DNA of 64,000 nucleotides, taken from Acetobacteraceae bacterium. Its GTDB lineage: Bacteria > Pseudomonadota > Alphaproteobacteria > Acetobacterales > Acetobacteraceae. Under the pieces are notes generated by a model, which was not told the DNA's origin, ran no database searches, and saw only the letters and a list, made by a program, of their open reading frames with translations. The DNA lies in assembly GCA_947474705.1 (NCBI GenBank), contig CANJJS010000014.1, positions 1 through 64,000 of the forward strand. Reading direction: 5' to 3'. Shown in pieces: positions 46,180 to 54,960 of this stretch (position 1 is its first letter; each line of letters begins with the position of its first letter). A program made the position numbers and the translations under genes.

Positions 46180-46278
46180 AAAGACCAATATTTAATCATA
46201 CGACCAACTTATGATCACATCCACCCGCCACCACCGCCGCCGCGAGCATAAATTATAATCAAATCCGCCTTTCGAACC

Positions 46279-46294
46279 TGGCATCATTCTTGCT
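46279..46294 (+). promoter_or_regulatory. Candidate sigma54 (-24/-12) promoter for the nirB operon
   Basis: TGGCATCATTCTTGCT: GG and GC elements with 10 nt between, matching the TGGCA-N6-TTGC layout. Confidence 0.65.
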
Positions 46295-46338
46295 GCGATA
46301 GCGAAGAGAGGCGCGCCACATTCGGCGTATGCCAGACA

Positions 46339-46392
46339 CCACTCCCCTCAAAGGCGAGACGGGGTGGAAGGCAGGAGCGACAGACCCGCTCC
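46339..46392 (+). promoter_or_regulatory. Candidate ANTAR (NasT-type) RNA target: two tandem hairpins with hexaloops
   Basis: CCAC(T)CCC CTC-AAAGGC-GAG(AC)GGGGTGG and GGAGCG-ACAGAC-(C)CGCTCC; both hexaloops have A at position 1 and G at position 4. Confidence 0.72.
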
Positions 46393-46617
46393 CACCCAAT
46401 GACCGACGGGTCAACGACGATCCGTCCGATCGGTGTGAATGTCATGAATCAGCGTTTTCTCCCCTTCGACTCCGCGCGGAACCGGTTCGCGCCCCCGGCG
46501 TGTTTCGCCAACGCATCCCAAAACCGAGGCGATCGCCGCCCGGCCCCCGCGCGCCCGCCGGGACACGGGCGCGCGACACTGTCCGGCCCGGCCGAAATTT
46601 AAGCGAGGAGACACATC

Positions 46618-49062
46618 GTGAACATGATCGCCAAAATCCCCGCCCGCCGCCGCCTGATCCTGATCGGCAACGGCATGGCCGGCGTCCGCGCCCTGGAAGA
46701 AATCCTGACCCGCGCCCCCGATGTCTTCGACATAACCGTCTTCGGCGCCGAGCCGCACGGCAACTACAACCGCATCATGCTGTCCCCGGTCCTCGCCGGC
46801 GAAAAAACCTTCTCCGACATCGTCACCCACGACCGCGACTGGTACGAAACCAACGCCATCGAACTGATCGCGGGCGAGGCCGCCGCCACGATCGACCGCG
46901 ACGCGAAGACCGTGACCGGCGCCAACGGCACCGTCCGGCCCTACGACGCCCTGATCCTCGCCACCGGTTCCAACCCCGTCATCATCCCCTTCCCCGGCCA
47001 CGACCTTCCGGGCGTCATCGCCTTCCGCGACATCGGCGACGTCGACACGATGCTGGCGGCCAGCCGCACCGGCACCCATGCCGTCGTCATCGGCGGCGGT
47101 CTGCTCGGCCTGGAAGCCGCGAACGGGCTCGCCCGCAACGGCATGGACACGACCGTCCTTCACCTGATGCCCACGCTGATGGAACGCCAGCTCGATCCCG
47201 TCTCCGCCGGGCTTCTGAAAAAGGATCTGGGCCATCGCGGCATGACCGTGCTGACCGAGGCCAACACCAAGGCCATCCACGGCGCCGGCAAGGTCGAGAC
47301 GGTGGAACTCGCCGACGGCACCATGCTGAAAGCCGACCTCGTCGTCATGGCCGTCGGCATCCGCCCCAACACCGCGCTGGCCAAATCCGCCGGACTCGAC
47401 ATCGGCCGCGGCGTCAAAGTGGACGACTTCATGCGGACGTCCGACCCCGCCATCTACGCGGTCGGCGAGTGTGTGGAACATAACGGAGCCGTCTTCGGCC
47501 TGGTCGCGCCCTTGTTCGACATGGCGAAAATCCTCGCCGACCACGTCACGAACACCGCCGAAACCCCCTACATCCCCGCCGTTACCGGCACCCGCCTGAA
47601 AGTCACGGGAATCGATATGTTCTCCGCCGGCGACTTCACCGGAGACGACACCACCGACGACGTGATTTTCCGGGATGCCGCCCGCGGCGTGCACAAACAC
47701 CTCACCATTCGCGACAACAAACTCATCGGCGCCGTCCTGTATGGCGAGGCCGCCGACAGCGGCTGGTATTTCGATCTGATCCGCCGCGGCGCCGACATTT
47801 CCGATATTCGCGACATGCTGGTCTTCGGACCCGGTGTCGCCGGTGGCGGCGACTCCGGCGTCGAATCCCTTCCCGACACGGCGGAAATTTGCGGCTGCAA
47901 CGGCGTGTCCAAGGGACGCATCCTGACCGCCATCGCCGAACTGAAACTGACCAGCGTCGACGAGGTCCGCGCCCGCACCAAAGCCTCGGCGTCCTGCGGC
48001 AGTTGCACCTGCAACGTGGAAAAGCTCCTGCAATTCGCGCTTGGCGACGGCTACGACGCCACGCCCAAAATCAAAGCCATGTGCAAATGCACGGCACATG
48101 GGCACGACGCCGTGCGCGCGGCGATCGTGGAACGGCGGCTGAAATCCATACCCGCCGTCATGCGCGCCCTCGACTGGGTGTCCCCCGACGGCTGCGCCAG
48201 TTGCCGGCCCGCCCTCAACTTTTATCTCCTTTGCGCCTGGCCGGGCGAATACGCGGACGACGCCCGCTCACGCTTCGTCAACGAACGCATGCACGCCAAT
48301 ATCCAGAAAGACGGCACTTATTCCGTGGTGCCGCGGATGTGGGGCGGGGTTACCTCCGCCAAGGAACTGCGCGCGATCGCCGATGTCGTGGACAAGTACG
48401 ACATTCCCACGGTGAAAGTCACGGGAGGGCAGCGCATCGACCTGCTCGGCGTGCGCAAGGAACAACTCCCGCATGTCTGGCGCGACCTGAACGCCGCCGG
48501 AATGGTCTCGGGACACGCCTACGGCAAGGCGCTCCGCACCGTGAAAACCTGCGTCGGATCGGAATGGTGCCGCTTCGGCACCCAGGACTCGACCGCCATG
48601 GGCGTCGCGCTGGAGAAAATGACCTGGGGGTCCTGGACCCCGCATAAAACCAAAATGGCCGTCTCCGGCTGCCCGCGCAATTGCGCCGAAGCCACCATCA
48701 AGGACTTCGGAGTCATCGCCACCGAAAGCGGCTGGGACCTCCACGCCGGCGGCAACGGCGGCATCACCGTCCGCGTCACCGACCTCCTCGCGAAAGTCTC
48801 GACCGAAGAAGAGGTCCTGGAATACGCCGCCGCCTTCATGCAGCTTTACCGCGAGGAAGCCCGCTACCTCGAACGCACCGCGCCCTGGATCGAACGCGTG
48901 GGAGTCGCGTACGTCCGCGACCGCCTCTCCGACGCCGGCGGCCGCCGCCTGTTGCGCGACCGTTTCCTCGAATCGCAGCGCCTGGCCCAGTCGGATCCAT
49001 GGGCGGAACGCGCGGAGGGCGCGGAAAGCCACGAGTTCCGCTCTCTCGCGACGGTGGAGTAA
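46618..49062 (+). CDS. nirB: Assimilatory nitrite reductase large subunit
   Basis: LILIGNGMAGVRALEEIL; BFD-like CGCNGVSKG; siroheme/4Fe-4S motif TVKTCVGSEWCRFGTQDS..VSGCPRNCAEA. Confidence 0.97.
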   Translation: MNMIAKIPARRRLILIGNGMAGVRALEEILTRAPDVFDITVFGAEPHGNYNRIMLSPVLAGEKTFSDIVTHDRDWYETNAIELIAGEAAATIDRDAKTVTGANGTVRPYDALILATGSNPVIIPFPGHDLPGVIAFRDIGDVDTMLAASRTGTHAVVIGGGLLGLEAANGLARNGMDTTVLHLMPTLMERQLDPVSAGLLKKDLGHRGMTVLTEANTKAIHGAGKVETVELADGTMLKADLVVMAVGIRPNTALAKSAGLDIGRGVKVDDFMRTSDPAIYAVGECVEHNGAVFGLVAPLFDMAKILADHVTNTAETPYIPAVTGTRLKVTGIDMFSAGDFTGDDTTDDVIFRDAARGVHKHLTIRDNKLIGAVLYGEAADSGWYFDLIRRGADISDIRDMLVFGPGVAGGGDSGVESLPDTAEICGCNGVSKGRILTAIAELKLTSVDEVRARTKASASCGSCTCNVEKLLQFALGDGYDATPKIKAMCKCTAHGHDAVRAAIVERRLKSIPAVMRALDWVSPDGCASCRPALNFYLLCAWPGEYADDARSRFVNERMHANIQKDGTYSVVPRMWGGVTSAKELRAIADVVDKYDIPTVKVTGGQRIDLLGVRKEQLPHVWRDLNAAGMVSGHAYGKALRTVKTCVGSEWCRFGTQDSTAMGVALEKMTWGSWTPHKTKMAVSGCPRNCAEATIKDFGVIATESGWDLHAGGNGGITVRVTDLLAKVSTEEEVLEYAAAFMQLYREEARYLERTAPWIERVGVAYVRDRLSDAGGRRLLRDRFLESQRLAQSDPWAERAEGAESHEFRSLATVE

Positions 49063-49067
49063 CGGCC

Positions 49068-49391
49068 ATGACCGAAACCGCCGCCTGGACCCGCGTTGGC
49101 GCGATCGACGACATCCCCATTCTCGGGTCGCGCGTCGTCGCGACCCCCACGGAGGATATCGCGATTTTCCGAACCGCCGGCGACCGTATCTTCGCGCTTT
49201 ACGACCGCTGCCCGCACAAACAGGGCAAATTGTCGCAGGGCATCGTGCACGGCACCGCCGTCACCTGCCCGTTGCATAACTGGGTGATCGGGCTCGACGA
49301 CGGCCTCGCCAAAGACCCCGACGAGGGCTGCGTCGACACCGTCCCCGTCCGGCTGGAGGGACGGGACATTTTCCTGGCGGTGAAACCGTGA
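49068..49391 (+). CDS. nirD: Nitrite reductase small subunit (Rieske type)
   Basis: YDRCPHKQGKLSQGIVHGTAVTCPLHNWVIGL. Confidence 0.95.
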   Translation: MTETAAWTRVGAIDDIPILGSRVVATPTEDIAIFRTAGDRIFALYDRCPHKQGKLSQGIVHGTAVTCPLHNWVIGLDDGLAKDPDEGCVDTVPVRLEGRDIFLAVKP

Positions 49392-52039
49392 CCGAGGTCC
49401 ACACGGCCTGCCCCTATTGCGGGGTCGGCTGCGGGGTCGTGTCGAAATCCGACGGCACGATCGCCGCCGACGCCTCCCACCCCTCCAACCGCGGCCGCCT
49501 CTGCTCCAAAGGCGCCGCCCTGGGCGCAACCCTCGACGACGCCGGACGCCTGCTGAAACCCCAAATCGGCGGCAAGGATGCCTCCTGGGACGACGCGCTG
49601 GGCCTGATCGCGGCGCGGTTCAAACAAACCATCGCCACCCATGGGCCGGACAGCGTCGCCTTCTACGTCTCCGGCCAGTGCCTGACCGAGGATTATTACG
49701 TCGCCAACAAATTGATGAAAGGGTTCATCGGGTCCGGCAACATCGACACCAATTCCCGCCTCTGCATGGCCTCCTCCGTCGCCGGTCACGTCCGTGCCTT
49801 TGGCGAGGACGTCGTCCCCGGCGTCTACGAAGACTGGGAGGAAGCCGACCTGGTTGTCCTCGTCGGCGCCAACGCCGCCTGGTGCCATCCGGTCCTGCAC
49901 CAGCGCCTGATGGCCGCGAAAGCCGCGCACGGCACCAAGATTGTCGTCGTCGACCCCCGCCGCACCGCCACCGCCGACAGCGCCGACATGCACTTGCCCA
50001 TCGCCGCGGGCAGCGACATCGCGCTGTTCAACGGTCTGCTGGCCTACCTGGCCAAGACCGGCAAGATCGACACGGGCTGGGTCCGGGACCACGCATCCGG
50101 CCTCGAGGACGCCCTCGCCGCCGCGGCTGTCCCCGGCCAGGACATCGTCGACGCGGCCGCCGCCGAATGCGGCATCGACCCAGAACTGCTGGAAACCTTC
50201 TACGACATGTTCGCGCGGACGGAGCGGACGATGACCGTTTGGTCCCAGGGCGTGAACCAGTCTTCGGTGGGCACGGACAAGGTCAACGCGATCGTCAACG
50301 TCCATCTCGCCACCGGGCGCATTGGGCGGCCCGGCATGGGTCCTTTCTCGGTCACCGGGCAGCCCAACGCGATGGGCGGGCGGGAGGTCGGCGGTCTGGC
50401 GAATCAACTCGCGGCCCATATGCGTTTCGACGACGCGGAAGACCGCGCCGCGCTCCGGGCATTCTGGCAAGCGCCCATGCTGGCGCCAGGCCCAGGGGTG
50501 AAAGCCGTGGAGATGTTCGATGGGATCGCGGCGGGGACAATCAAGGCGGTCTGGATCGTCGCCACCAACCCGGCCGCCAGCCTGCCGCGCGCCGACCTGG
50601 TCCGCGCCGCGCTGCGCGCCTGCCCCTTCGTCGTCGTCTCCGATTGCTGGAACACCGACACAACGCCATTCGCCGACGTGCTGCTGCCCGCCGCGGCGTG
50701 GGGCGAGAAAGACGGCACCGTCACGAACTCCGAACGCCGCATCTCCCGCCAGCGCCCGTTCCGGCCCGTGCCCGGCGAGGCCCGCCCGGACTGGTGGCAA
50801 TTCGCCGAAATCGGCCGCCGCATGGGCTTCGATCATGAATTCGCCTGGACATCGCCCGCCGCCGTGTTCCGCGAACACGCGGCTTTGTCCGGCCACGCCA
50901 ATAATGGCCGCCGGATTTTCGACATTGGCGCTTTGGCCGGTCTGACGGACGCGGCCTACGACGCCCTGCGCCCCGTCCGCTGGCCGCTGCCCGCCGGCAG
51001 TTCCGGCGAGGGCGGACGGCTGTTCGCCCAAGGCGGTTTCCCAACGCCGGATGGCCGCGCCCGGATCGTGCCGGTCGTCTGGTCCGGCCGCCCCGATCGC
51101 GGCGGCCACCGCTTCCTGCTGAACACCGGCCGCGTCCGCGACCAGTGGCACACCATGACCCGCACCGGCCTCGCGCCCAAACTGATGGCGCACACGCCGG
51201 AACCGCTGCTCGCTCTGCACCCCGCCGACGCCGCGGCGGAGGGCCTCGCGGACAACGCGCTGGCGCGGCTTTCCACCGCCGAGGGCGAGATGTTGATGCG
51301 GGTGAAGATCGAGCACGCGCAGCGGCGCGGCGAAATCTACGCGCCGATGCACTGGACCGACCAGTTCGCCTCCTCCGGCCCCGTCGACCGTGTGGCCGGC
51401 GCGCGGCGCGATCCGATCTCCGGCCAGCCCGAACTGAAGGCGACGCCCGCCAGCCTCGAACCCGTCGCCGCGACGTTTCACGGCACGTTGCTGCGGCGCC
51501 AGAGCGGCCCGTTGCCCGATCTCTGTTACTGGGTGCGCGTTCCGCTGCCGGAGGGGCAAATGTACCGCCTCACCGGTCTGCGCCCCTTGCCCATGGGCGA
51601 CGATCTGTCCCGCTTCGCCGCGGCCTTGCTGCCGATGCCGGACGGCGCCGAGTGGCTGGAGGTGTCCGACCCCAAACGCGGCACGCTCCGGGTCGCGATC
51701 CTCGTGGATGGCGCGGTCGAGGCGGCGCTGTTTCTGACCCGCGATCCCGCCACCCTGCCCGCCGAGGCGGCGCTGACCCCGATCCTTGGCGCGCCGGTCC
51801 CCGACACGGCCCGCGGCCGCCTGCTCGCGGGCAGGCTCTACGACAAGACCGCGGCGGAGGGGCCGCGCGTCTGCGCCTGCTTCGGCGTCACCCGCGACGC
51901 CGTCCGCCATGCCGTCGTCACCCACCGGCTGCGCACCCGCGAGGAAATCGGCGTCGTCCTTGGCGCCGGGACCAATTGCGGGTCCTGCATCCCCGAACTC
52001 GAGGAGATCCTGCGCGATGTCCGCATGCCCGCGTCCTGA
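49388..52039 (+). CDS. nasA: Assimilatory nitrate reductase catalytic subunit with C-terminal BFD-like [2Fe-2S] region
   Basis: CPYCGVGCGVVSKSDG; molybdopterin oxidoreductase; C-terminal RVCACFGVTRDAVRHAV..TNCGSCIPELEEIL. Confidence 0.96.
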   Translation: MTEVHTACPYCGVGCGVVSKSDGTIAADASHPSNRGRLCSKGAALGATLDDAGRLLKPQIGGKDASWDDALGLIAARFKQTIATHGPDSVAFYVSGQCLTEDYYVANKLMKGFIGSGNIDTNSRLCMASSVAGHVRAFGEDVVPGVYEDWEEADLVVLVGANAAWCHPVLHQRLMAAKAAHGTKIVVVDPRRTATADSADMHLPIAAGSDIALFNGLLAYLAKTGKIDTGWVRDHASGLEDALAAAAVPGQDIVDAAAAECGIDPELLETFYDMFARTERTMTVWSQGVNQSSVGTDKVNAIVNVHLATGRIGRPGMGPFSVTGQPNAMGGREVGGLANQLAAHMRFDDAEDRAALRAFWQAPMLAPGPGVKAVEMFDGIAAGTIKAVWIVATNPAASLPRADLVRAALRACPFVVVSDCWNTDTTPFADVLLPAAAWGEKDGTVTNSERRISRQRPFRPVPGEARPDWWQFAEIGRRMGFDHEFAWTSPAAVFREHAALSGHANNGRRIFDIGALAGLTDAAYDALRPVRWPLPAGSSGEGGRLFAQGGFPTPDGRARIVPVVWSGRPDRGGHRFLLNTGRVRDQWHTMTRTGLAPKLMAHTPEPLLALHPADAAAEGLADNALARLSTAEGEMLMRVKIEHAQRRGEIYAPMHWTDQFASSGPVDRVAGARRDPISGQPELKATPASLEPVAATFHGTLLRRQSGPLPDLCYWVRVPLPEGQMYRLTGLRPLPMGDDLSRFAAALLPMPDGAEWLEVSDPKRGTLRVAILVDGAVEAALFLTRDPATLPAEAALTPILGAPVPDTARGRLLAGRLYDKTAAEGPRVCACFGVTRDAVRHAVVTHRLRTREEIGVVLGAGTNCGSCIPELEEILRDVRMPAS

Positions 52040-52787
52040 AGGCCGTGTGACCCTGGTTGGCGCCGGGCCCGGCGACCCCGATCTTCTCACCTTGCGCGCC
52101 GTCAAGGCGATCCAGAGCGCCGATGCCCTGCTGTTCGACGCGCTGATCGATCCGGCGATCCTTGACCTCGCGCGGCCGGAGGCCCGGCGGATCGATGTCG
52201 GCAAGCGCTGCGGGCGGCACGCGATGCGGCAATCGGCGATCAACACGCTGATCGCGCGGCTGGCCCAGGAGGGCGCGCATGTCGTGCGGCTGAAGGGCGG
52301 CGACCCCTTCGTCTTTGGCCGCGGCGGCGAGGAACTGGACTCGCTGCGCGCCGCCGGGGTGCCGGTGACCGTCGTCCCCGGCGTGACCGCCGCCTGCGCC
52401 GCCGCCGCGAGTTTGCAGGTGCCGCTGACCCATCGCGACGTCGCGCGGTCCGTCCATTTCGTGACGGGTCATGGCGCGGATGGCGCGGTGCCCATGCATG
52501 ACTGGCTCGCGCTGGTGCGAAGTGGCGGCACGATCGCCGCATACATGGCCAGCCGGACACTGCCCAAGGTCGCGGCGGGTCTGATCGCGGCGGGAATGCC
52601 GGGCTCGACTCCGGCGGTGGCGGTGGAGCACGCGTCGCGGCCGGGGGAACGGCGCCTGTTCGGCACGATCGCCGGCCTGCCGGAGGCACTGGCGGCGGCG
52701 GGGTTCGAGGGACCGACCCTGGTTTTGATCGGAGACGTCGTGGCGTTAAGCCGGGAGATGGCGGTGCCGCTGCGCGCGGCGGCCTGA
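52017..52787 (+). CDS. cobA: Uroporphyrinogen-III C-methyltransferase
   Basis: VTLVGAGPGDPDLLTLRAVKAIQSADALLFDALI; VRLKGGDPFVFGRGGEE; VVPGVTAACAAAA. Start trimmed from 51786. Confidence 0.95.
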   Translation: MSACPRPEGRVTLVGAGPGDPDLLTLRAVKAIQSADALLFDALIDPAILDLARPEARRIDVGKRCGRHAMRQSAINTLIARLAQEGAHVVRLKGGDPFVFGRGGEELDSLRAAGVPVTVVPGVTAACAAAASLQVPLTHRDVARSVHFVTGHGADGAVPMHDWLALVRSGGTIAAYMASRTLPKVAAGLIAAGMPGSTPAVAVEHASRPGERRLFGTIAGLPEALAAAGFEGPTLVLIGDVVALSREMAVPLRAAA

Positions 52788-52836
52788 CGGCGGAGCGGGG
52801 GGCGGGCCCGCCCAAACCGGGTTCGCGGGAAAAACG

Positions 52837-54402
52837 TCAGAACTGCCAGTAAAGAAACTCCGACACGCGCCCGAGCCCCAGCACGCCCGCGACCGCCAGG
52901 GCCGCCGTGGCACAGGCCCAGCCCCGGGTGAGCGCGAAGGCCGGCCAGCGCGAGGCGGCGGCGGGCGGCATGCCCAGCGCCGGTTGCCAGGAACGCAGAA
53001 GTTCCAGCGCGTTCGGCGGGACCAGCGCCAGACCGAGCCCCACCCCGATCCAAACGGACAACTGAAGCAAGGGCCCGCCAACGATATCGGTGCGCGGCTC
53101 ACCAAACACGGGCGGCGGCCCGGACACCCCGTTCAGACCCACCATGCCCGCGACGATGTTCCAACCGGCGGCGACCGACGCCGCGTGAAACCACACCAGC
53201 GCCACGGTCGCCGTCAGGAAGGTCAGCGCCCAGCCGGCGGGCCAGGCGAGGCGCTGGTACCGGGCGGTATCCGGCCAGATTTTCGGCCGCGCCAGCCGCC
53301 AGGCATGGTTGACGGTCAACGCCACGCCATGAATGAGCCCGAACAGGAGATATTGGTTGCCCGCCCCGTGCCACAGGCCCGACAGGAACATCGTGGTCAG
53401 TGTCGGCAGGGCCACGATCGCCCCAAACGCCGCCCATGTGGTCTTCGGTCCCGCGAGTCCGGGTTGTCCGGCCGCCGCCCGGCGGCGCGCCAGCGCCATC
53501 GCGAGCGGATTATACACATAAGCCGTCAGAAACCGCGTCAGCGACATGTGCCAACGGCTCCAGTATTCGACAATGCTTCGCGCTTTCAGCGGCGAATTGA
53601 AATTCATCGGCAATTTCAATCCCACCATGCGCGCGAGCCCGAGCGCCATATCGGAATAGCCGCTGAAATCGAAATACATTTGCAAAGCGAACCCCACCGC
53701 GGCCGCCCATGCGTACGCCGGAGACAGGCCGTGGCCGGACTCGGCGGCGTGAAACAATGGCGAGACCAGATCGGCGAGCCCGTCCGCCAGCACGGTCTTC
53801 TTGAACAGCCCGATCGTCAGCAGGACCAGACCAACCGCGATATTCTCAGGTTTCATCCGGTAATCCGCCGTTTCGAACTGCGGCATCATGTCGCGATGAT
53901 GCACGATCGGCCCCGCGATCAGATGCGGGAAGAACACGACGAACAGCAGGAAATCGCGGAAGCGGCAGGTCTCGATCCGCCCCGCCGCGATATCCGCCAG
54001 CAGGGTCAGTTGCTGGAATGTGTAAAACGAGATGCCCAGCGGCAGGACGATCGCCGGCCAGGAGATGTCCAGGCACGCGATCGCGCCCGCGGTGTCCAGG
54101 AAAAACCCGGTATATTTGTAATATCCGAGCAGCAGCAAATTTCCCGCCACCGCGAAACGCAGCAGCCAGGCGCGCGTGGACACGTTCCGGGTACGAATCA
54201 TCTGGACCGCGATGGCGTGATTGCAGACGATCGAGCCCAGCAACAACGGCAAATACCGCGCGTTCCAGGCGGCGTAGAACACCAGCGAAGCCAGGATCAA
54301 CCAAAGCTGGGCCGCCCGGGCGCCAAGCCGCGCGAGCAGGAACGTTCCGGCCAGGACAACCGGGAGAAACCCGAAAAGAAACGGGTAGGAATTGAAAATC
54401 AT
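52837..54402 (-). CDS. MBOAT family O-acyltransferase
   Basis: YPFLFGFLPVVLAGTF; YFDFSGYSDMALGLARMVGLKLPMNFNSPLKARSIVEYWSRWHMSLTRFL; LSGLWHGAGNQYLLFGLIHG. Confidence 0.95.
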   Translation of the reverse strand: MIFNSYPFLFGFLPVVLAGTFLLARLGARAAQLWLILASLVFYAAWNARYLPLLLGSIVCNHAIAVQMIRTRNVSTRAWLLRFAVAGNLLLLGYYKYTGFFLDTAGAIACLDISWPAIVLPLGISFYTFQQLTLLADIAAGRIETCRFRDFLLFVVFFPHLIAGPIVHHRDMMPQFETADYRMKPENIAVGLVLLTIGLFKKTVLADGLADLVSPLFHAAESGHGLSPAYAWAAAVGFALQMYFDFSGYSDMALGLARMVGLKLPMNFNSPLKARSIVEYWSRWHMSLTRFLTAYVYNPLAMALARRRAAAGQPGLAGPKTTWAAFGAIVALPTLTTMFLSGLWHGAGNQYLLFGLIHGVALTVNHAWRLARPKIWPDTARYQRLAWPAGWALTFLTATVALVWFHAASVAAGWNIVAGMVGLNGVSGPPPVFGEPRTDIVGGPLLQLSVWIGVGLGLALVPPNALELLRSWQPALGMPPAAASRWPAFALTRGWACATAALAVAGVLGLGRVSEFLYWQF

Positions 54403-54659
54403 CGCGCGCGCGCTTCGGCTCCGGTCTTGCGCGCGATCAGGGTGGCGAATTCGCCGGCATTGGTCAGTTCCTCCATTTCCACGGTCTGGAATGTCACGCC
54501 GAACCGGCGCTCGGCTTCGACCATCAGCCCGATATGCGCCATCGAGTCCCACCCCGGCACATCGGCGGCGGTGGTCTCCGGCGTCAGGATCAGGGTGTCG
54601 TCGCCGAACATGTCGCGAAACAGGTCCGTCAGGCGGGCGAGGGCCGTTACGGTTTCCAT
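54399..54659 (-). CDS. Acyl carrier protein
   Basis: 86 aa with VPGWDSMAHIGLMVEAERRFGV; ATGA overlap with MBOAT gene. Confidence 0.9.
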   Translation of the reverse strand: METVTALARLTDLFRDMFGDDTLILTPETTAADVPGWDSMAHIGLMVEAERRFGVTFQTVEMEELTNAGEFATLIARKTGAEARAR

Positions 54660-54663
54660 CGGA

Positions 54664-54867
54664 TCAACCCTCCGCGACAGACATGATCGCGCGTTCGGCG
54701 CGCGGGTCCGCCGCCATGGCGTGCGCGGTCCGGTCGCCGGGGACGGGCGGCAACCGGCCCGGTTCGCCCGCCGTGTCTCCGCCCGACGTGTGTTCTCCCG
54801 CCGCGTGCCCACCCGTCGCGGGGGGCCACGGCTCGATTTCTCCAGGGATCGATCTCGCCAGTTCCAT
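54664..54867 (-). CDS. 67-aa hypothetical microprotein
   Basis: AAGGAGG RBS 7 nt from ATG; stop (GGT TGA) sits within the RBS/spacer of the downstream ACP gene. Confidence 0.55.
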   Translation of the reverse strand: MELARSIPGEIEPWPPATGGHAAGEHTSGGDTAGEPGRLPPVPGDRTAHAMAADPRAERAIMSVAEG

Positions 54868-54960
54868 CGTTCCGCCTCCTTCGCATCCGGTCCTGGCGGA
54901 TCGGATACAGGAAGAAGGTTAACGAACCACTCACGCGGCGGGGTTTCGCCGCGGCACCTG

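Noticed and set aside
46200-46216. ACGACCAACTTATG resembles GCGACCAACTTGTG upstream of the resolvase (about 1714)
   Set aside because: Single short match, not embedded in a larger repeat; treated as coincidence.
46411-48105. 564-aa minus-strand ORF opposite nirB
   Set aside because: Antisense shadow of nirB; would also cover the nirB leader without its own start context.
49199-52246. 1015-aa minus-strand ORF opposite nasA
   Set aside because: Classic high-GC antisense shadow frame; Gly/Arg/His-rich composition with no recognisable domain. nasA/nirD/cobA explain the region.
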